Origin: JBBTVO01 sp038063195
Lineage (GTDB): Bacteria > Patescibacteriota > Microgenomatia > Levybacterales > UBA12049
Assembly (NCBI GenBank): GCA_038063195.1
Contig: JBBTVO010000015.1
Span: 1 to 31,190 of the forward strand
Direction of reading: 5' to 3'
Length of the DNA stretch: 31,190 nt
This document shows, in pieces, positions 28,746 to 31,190 of this stretch. The translations under genes and the position numbers were made by a program. Position 1 is the first letter of the stretch. Each line of letters begins with the position of its first letter. The notes below the pieces were generated by a model, which saw nothing but the letters and a program-made list of their open reading frames with translations, was not told the DNA's origin and ran no database searches.

Positions 28746-30631
28746 TCCTGCAGTTTGATTTTAAATTTTTCACTGAGGGATTTGAGAATTTTAACTCTTA
28801 TTTTTTCAGCATCTTCTTTCATAAGGTTTCCTTTATCATTTTGATAAACAATATGCAGAGTCACATTGTCTTCAAATTTATCAATAACCTCTACTTCTTT
28901 TATTAAATTACTTTGAATTTTTATATTTTCAATTATATTTCCCACCTTGATGTTTTCATTTATTACTAAAGTTAAGTCTTCGGTTATTGGGGGATATTTA
29001 GCTACCGGTTTAAACTTTTTCTTTGGTTTGGTATTTTTAATAAGCTCATTATAATTAATTTCAAAAAATACTCCCTCATCGATCACTTTTATATATTCAG
29101 AAATATCTTCCTTTATTCCCAAGTCCTCGAGTATTCTTTCAAGAATTCCCTTCACCTCGTAAAAAGTTTTATTGCTTGAAATTCCTGAAATCCTGTACTC
29201 TTCTTTTGCCTCATCAAGATTTTTTCCAAGATAAACTTTGCCAATCTCAAAGAGATTCACTTTCTCAAAATTTGATGCGTTTTGAAGAAGTGCTTTCCTC
29301 AAATTTATTTTAAGTGTGGGTCTTAGGTATTCAAATTCGCGGCTTACAGGATTATCAACGCGAAGAGCTCTGTCGGGATTTATCTCACAATCCTGCAGAT
29401 CACTTTCTGAAACAAGGCTATAAGTATAAATTTCAGAAAAACCTCCGGTTTTTAAGGTATTTTTTATTTTTTCCTCAAGCTTATAATCTTTAAAATATGG
29501 AATGGTATTTGTAGGAATCTGTCCTATAGGTAAGGTTTTTGGAAAATTATTATACCCGTAAAGGCGGGCTACTTCTTCAATTATATCTTCTTCAATTTTA
29601 AGATCATTTCTGTAAGTTGGTATAGTTACTTCAAGTTTGTTATTTGAAACCTTTTTATTTAGCAAGTTTAATCTTTCCAGAAGATTTTTTACCTCTTGTT
29701 CTGGTATTTCTATTCCGAGAATTTTATTAAGTCTTTCTAGGTTTAAGTTTACTTTCCATGGCTTAAAATCTTCCTTTTTAATATCGTAAAGCGGACTTGC
29801 AATTTCTCCTCCGGCAATCTCAAGAATTAGCTCAACAGTTCGGGATAAAGCTTCAACAGCTCCGCCTGCATTTACTCCTCTCTCGAAAATACTTGAGGCT
29901 TCTGAACGAAGACCAAGAGACTGTGAAGCTCTTCTTATTAAATTCGAAATCTCAATAGGTACTCTTAAGAAAATCGTTTTTGTGTTTTCATAAGTTCCTG
30001 AATTTTCTCCGCCTTTTATTCCGCAAAGATCAATTATTTTTTCATTGTCTGATATTACAACTGCATTTTTTGGCAAATGATAAGAAATTCCATCGACACT
30101 TGTAAATTTTTCTCCGCCGTGCGTAAGATGCACTTTCATTGTCGCACCTTTTATCTTGTCATAATCAAACGCATGAATAGGATTTCCTATCTCAAGCATC
30201 ACATAATTTGTAATATCCACAATATTATTTATAGACCTTTGTCCTACTTTCTCAAGTTTTTCCACAAGCCATGTCGGAGACTTTCCGACTTTAATCCCGT
30301 TAATTATTATTCCTGTAAATCTCGGGTTAATCTCAGAGCTGGTAGTAATTTTTAGCGGCAAAGTTTTTGCAGGTTTTACATTTTCTATATTTTTCAAAAC
30401 TTTTGGAAGTTTTATTTTTCCCTCTTCAATTGCGGCAATTTCCCGGGCTATTCCGATTATTGATAGGCAATCCGGCCGGTTCGGAGTTATTTCAAGATCG
30501 AAGATGACGTCATCTTTGGTTTTCTCTATTTTTTCACATCCAAGACCCACTTCGGTAAGTCTTTCTCCGAGCTTTTCAGGAGTAAGTTTTATATCAACGT
30601 ATTCTTTTAACCAAGATAAAGGTGCTTTCAT
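28742..30631 (-). CDS. pheT: Phenylalanyl-tRNA synthetase beta subunit, short form without EMAP domain
   Basis: 629 residues against about 790-800 for typical bacterial PheT. Present are the N-terminal start MKAPLSWLKEYVDI, ITPNRPDCLSIIGIAREIA, the B3/4 domain (GQRSINNIVDITNYVMLEIG, HAFDYDKI), the B5 domain, and a C-terminal anticodon-binding FDX-ACB domain (KYPPITEDLTLVINE). The EMAP/OB tRNA-binding insertion normally after residue about 40 is missing. With PheS it forms the alpha2-beta2 enzyme. An S23-type gene and a repeat-filled gap separate it from pheS. Confidence 0.95.
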   Translation of the reverse strand: MKAPLSWLKEYVDIKLTPEKLGERLTEVGLGCEKIEKTKDDVIFDLEITPNRPDCLSIIGIAREIAAIEEGKIKLPKVLKNIENVKPAKTLPLKITTSSEINPRFTGIIINGIKVGKSPTWLVEKLEKVGQRSINNIVDITNYVMLEIGNPIHAFDYDKIKGATMKVHLTHGGEKFTSVDGISYHLPKNAVVISDNEKIIDLCGIKGGENSGTYENTKTIFLRVPIEISNLIRRASQSLGLRSEASSIFERGVNAGGAVEALSRTVELILEIAGGEIASPLYDIKKEDFKPWKVNLNLERLNKILGIEIPEQEVKNLLERLNLLNKKVSNNKLEVTIPTYRNDLKIEEDIIEEVARLYGYNNFPKTLPIGQIPTNTIPYFKDYKLEEKIKNTLKTGGFSEIYTYSLVSESDLQDCEINPDRALRVDNPVSREFEYLRPTLKINLRKALLQNASNFEKVNLFEIGKVYLGKNLDEAKEEYRISGISSNKTFYEVKGILERILEDLGIKEDISEYIKVIDEGVFFEINYNELIKNTKPKKKFKPVAKYPPITEDLTLVINENIKVGNIIENIKIQSNLIKEVEVIDKFEDNVTLHIVYQNDKGNLMKEDAEKIRVKILKSLSEKFKIKLQD

Positions 30632-30666
30632 AATATTAAATATTAAAAATTAAATAGCAAATAAAC
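30632..30666. repeat. AT-rich heptad array between the S23-type gene and pheT
   Basis: AATATTA, AATATTA, AAAATTA, AATAGCA, AATAAAC in tandem. It occupies most of the 45-nt gap and touches the pheT start. Confidence 0.75.
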
Positions 30667-30676
30667 ATATAAAAAA

Positions 30677-31045
30677 TTAGATATTTCTTTTACCTTTTAG
30701 AGTTAAAATACTTGATGCAAAGATTTTAGAAATCTCTTCAAGTTCTTTAAGTAAATATTCCGCTTCTTTTCTGTCTCCATTCTCTGTGTCTCTGAGAATT
30801 GAGACCCAAACCTTACTTTCATTTGCGGATTTTAAGGAATAATTAAAATAGTTTATGTATTCTTTTTTTGAACTTGAAGATAAGCCTTCTATATAGGTTC
30901 CTAAAATTCCAGTTCCGCTTCTTAGAAGCTGATCTCCTATAATTCTACTTGTTGATGTTTTTTTAAGATTTTCAATAAACTTAATGAGCCGTAAAACAAA
31001 ATAATAAAGTCTTTTTTTAAACTCGGTTTGTTTTGTATTGTTCAT
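30677..31045 (-). CDS. S23-type four-helix-bundle protein
   Basis: 122 residues, matching the pattern of the 23S-rRNA-intervening-sequence (S23) four-helix-bundle family: RLIKFIENLKKTSTSRIIGDQLLRSGTG..., then SSSKKEYINYFNYSLKSANESKVWVSIL. The family also includes the Avd accessory protein of diversity-generating retroelements, but no reverse transcriptase or variable repeat is here. The biochemical role is unknown. It splits pheS from pheT on the same strand and is flanked by inverted heptad arrays, so it looks like an inserted cassette. Confidence 0.8.
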   Translation of the reverse strand: MNNTKQTEFKKRLYYFVLRLIKFIENLKKTSTSRIIGDQLLRSGTGILGTYIEGLSSSSKKEYINYFNYSLKSANESKVWVSILRDTENGDRKEAEYLLKELEEISKIFASSILTLKGKRNI

Positions 31046-31050
31046 ATTTG

Positions 31051-31099
31051 ATCTTTAATTTGAATTTTTAATATTTACTATTTAATATTTTATATTTTT
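31051..31099. repeat. AT-rich heptad array between pheS and the S23-type gene
   Basis: ATCTTTA, ATTTGAA, TTTTTAA, TATTTAC, TATTTAA, TATTTTA, TATTTTT in tandem. The core TATTTAA is the inverse of the AATATTA-type units on the other side of the S23-type gene. Confidence 0.75.
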
Positions 31100-31190
31100 C
31101 AGAATTGCTCTAGAATTCTAAGATCGGGATTGGTCAATAGTCTTAGATCGTCCATTTGATAGCGGAGTGTGACAAGTCTTGAGAGACCAA
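31099..31190 (-). CDS. pheS: Phenylalanyl-tRNA synthetase alpha subunit, C-terminal end, cut by window edge
   Basis: The minus strand encodes GLSRLVTLRYQMDDLRLLTN, then PDLRILEQF and a TGA stop at 31099. This is the conserved PheS C-terminus, with the G-x-x-R of class II motif 3 followed by the short DLR...L.QF tail. The upstream part lies outside the window. Confidence 0.9.
   Translation of the reverse strand, partial: GLSRLVTLRYQMDDLRLLTNPDLRILEQF

Noticed and set aside
30677..31045. Diversity-generating retroelement accessory gene (Avd)
   Set aside because: The fold family fits, but there is no reverse transcriptase, template repeat or variable repeat in the window, and the sequence pattern is closer to generic S23 proteins.
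1..31190. tRNA, rRNA or riboswitch genes
   Set aside because: I saw no cloverleaf with a GGTTCRANTCC-type T arm, no rRNA-like stretch and no T-box before tyrS. A covariance-model scan would be decisive; I cannot run one.
1..31190. TGA recoding as in Gracilibacteria/SR1
   Set aside because: Several certain genes (pilT, pilN, pheS) end in TGA at the expected family length and none has an internal TGA.
1..31190. Intrinsic terminators
   Set aside because: The hairpins found (10739, 15851, 24933, 24972) are not followed by a T-run, and most convergent genes overlap or nearly touch. I could support none.

Overview
The window looks like a piece of a Candidate Phyla Radiation (Patescibacteria) genome, most likely Microgenomates-like. 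That placement is an inference. It rests on AT-rich DNA, tight gene packing with many 1-30 nt overlaps, a monoderm-style type IV pilus locus with no secretin (PilQ) or PilP gene, a short PheT, and many leaderless-looking promoters. TGA is used as an ordinary stop (for example in pilT and pilN), so the code is standard.

Layout. Positions 1-900 hold the 5' end of gyrB and an S51 peptidase, each behind its own extended -10 promoter. Positions 903-5809 are one minus-strand run: holB-like clamp-loader subunit, MurF-like ligase, alpha/beta hydrolase, DegT-type aminotransferase and FemAB-type transferase. Apart from holB it reads as a small envelope or peptidoglycan module. Positions 5894-19034 are a plus-strand type IV pilus locus: pilB, pilT, pilC, a prepilin, pilD, seven further prepilin-like genes, then pilM, pilN and pilO. 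A REP-associated tyrosine transposase (RAYT) is inserted antisense between the first prepilin and pilD. Positions 19018-21457 hold minus-strand housekeeping genes (rpmF, nusB, rnc, rpsP, khpA, trmD). Then come an HD-domain protein, recG, a tiny membrane ORF, tyrS, a divergent class A penicillin-binding protein, and pheS (3' end), an S23-type four-helix-bundle gene and pheT.

The pilus genes form a complete inner-membrane assembly machine: extension and retraction ATPases, platform, peptidase, PilMNO and a set of major and minor pilins. No stretch above 300 bases lacks a gene; the longest gap is 26176-26369.

The most unusual content is repetitive DNA. (1) Short palindromic elements occur as several families, around and inside the RAYT gene and in frame inside unrelated genes. 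They include a 36-nt (12-codon) insertion in the leaders of two prepilins that duplicates the GF of the cleavage site. (2) Degenerate tandem repeats with a 7-nt period, sometimes 8 or 9, occur in many intergenic regions and also inside genes: they encode three prepilin leaders and segments of pilD and of the aminotransferase. (3) At least ten genes have a -10 box ending 5-9 nt before the ATG, which predicts leaderless or nearly leaderless mRNAs.
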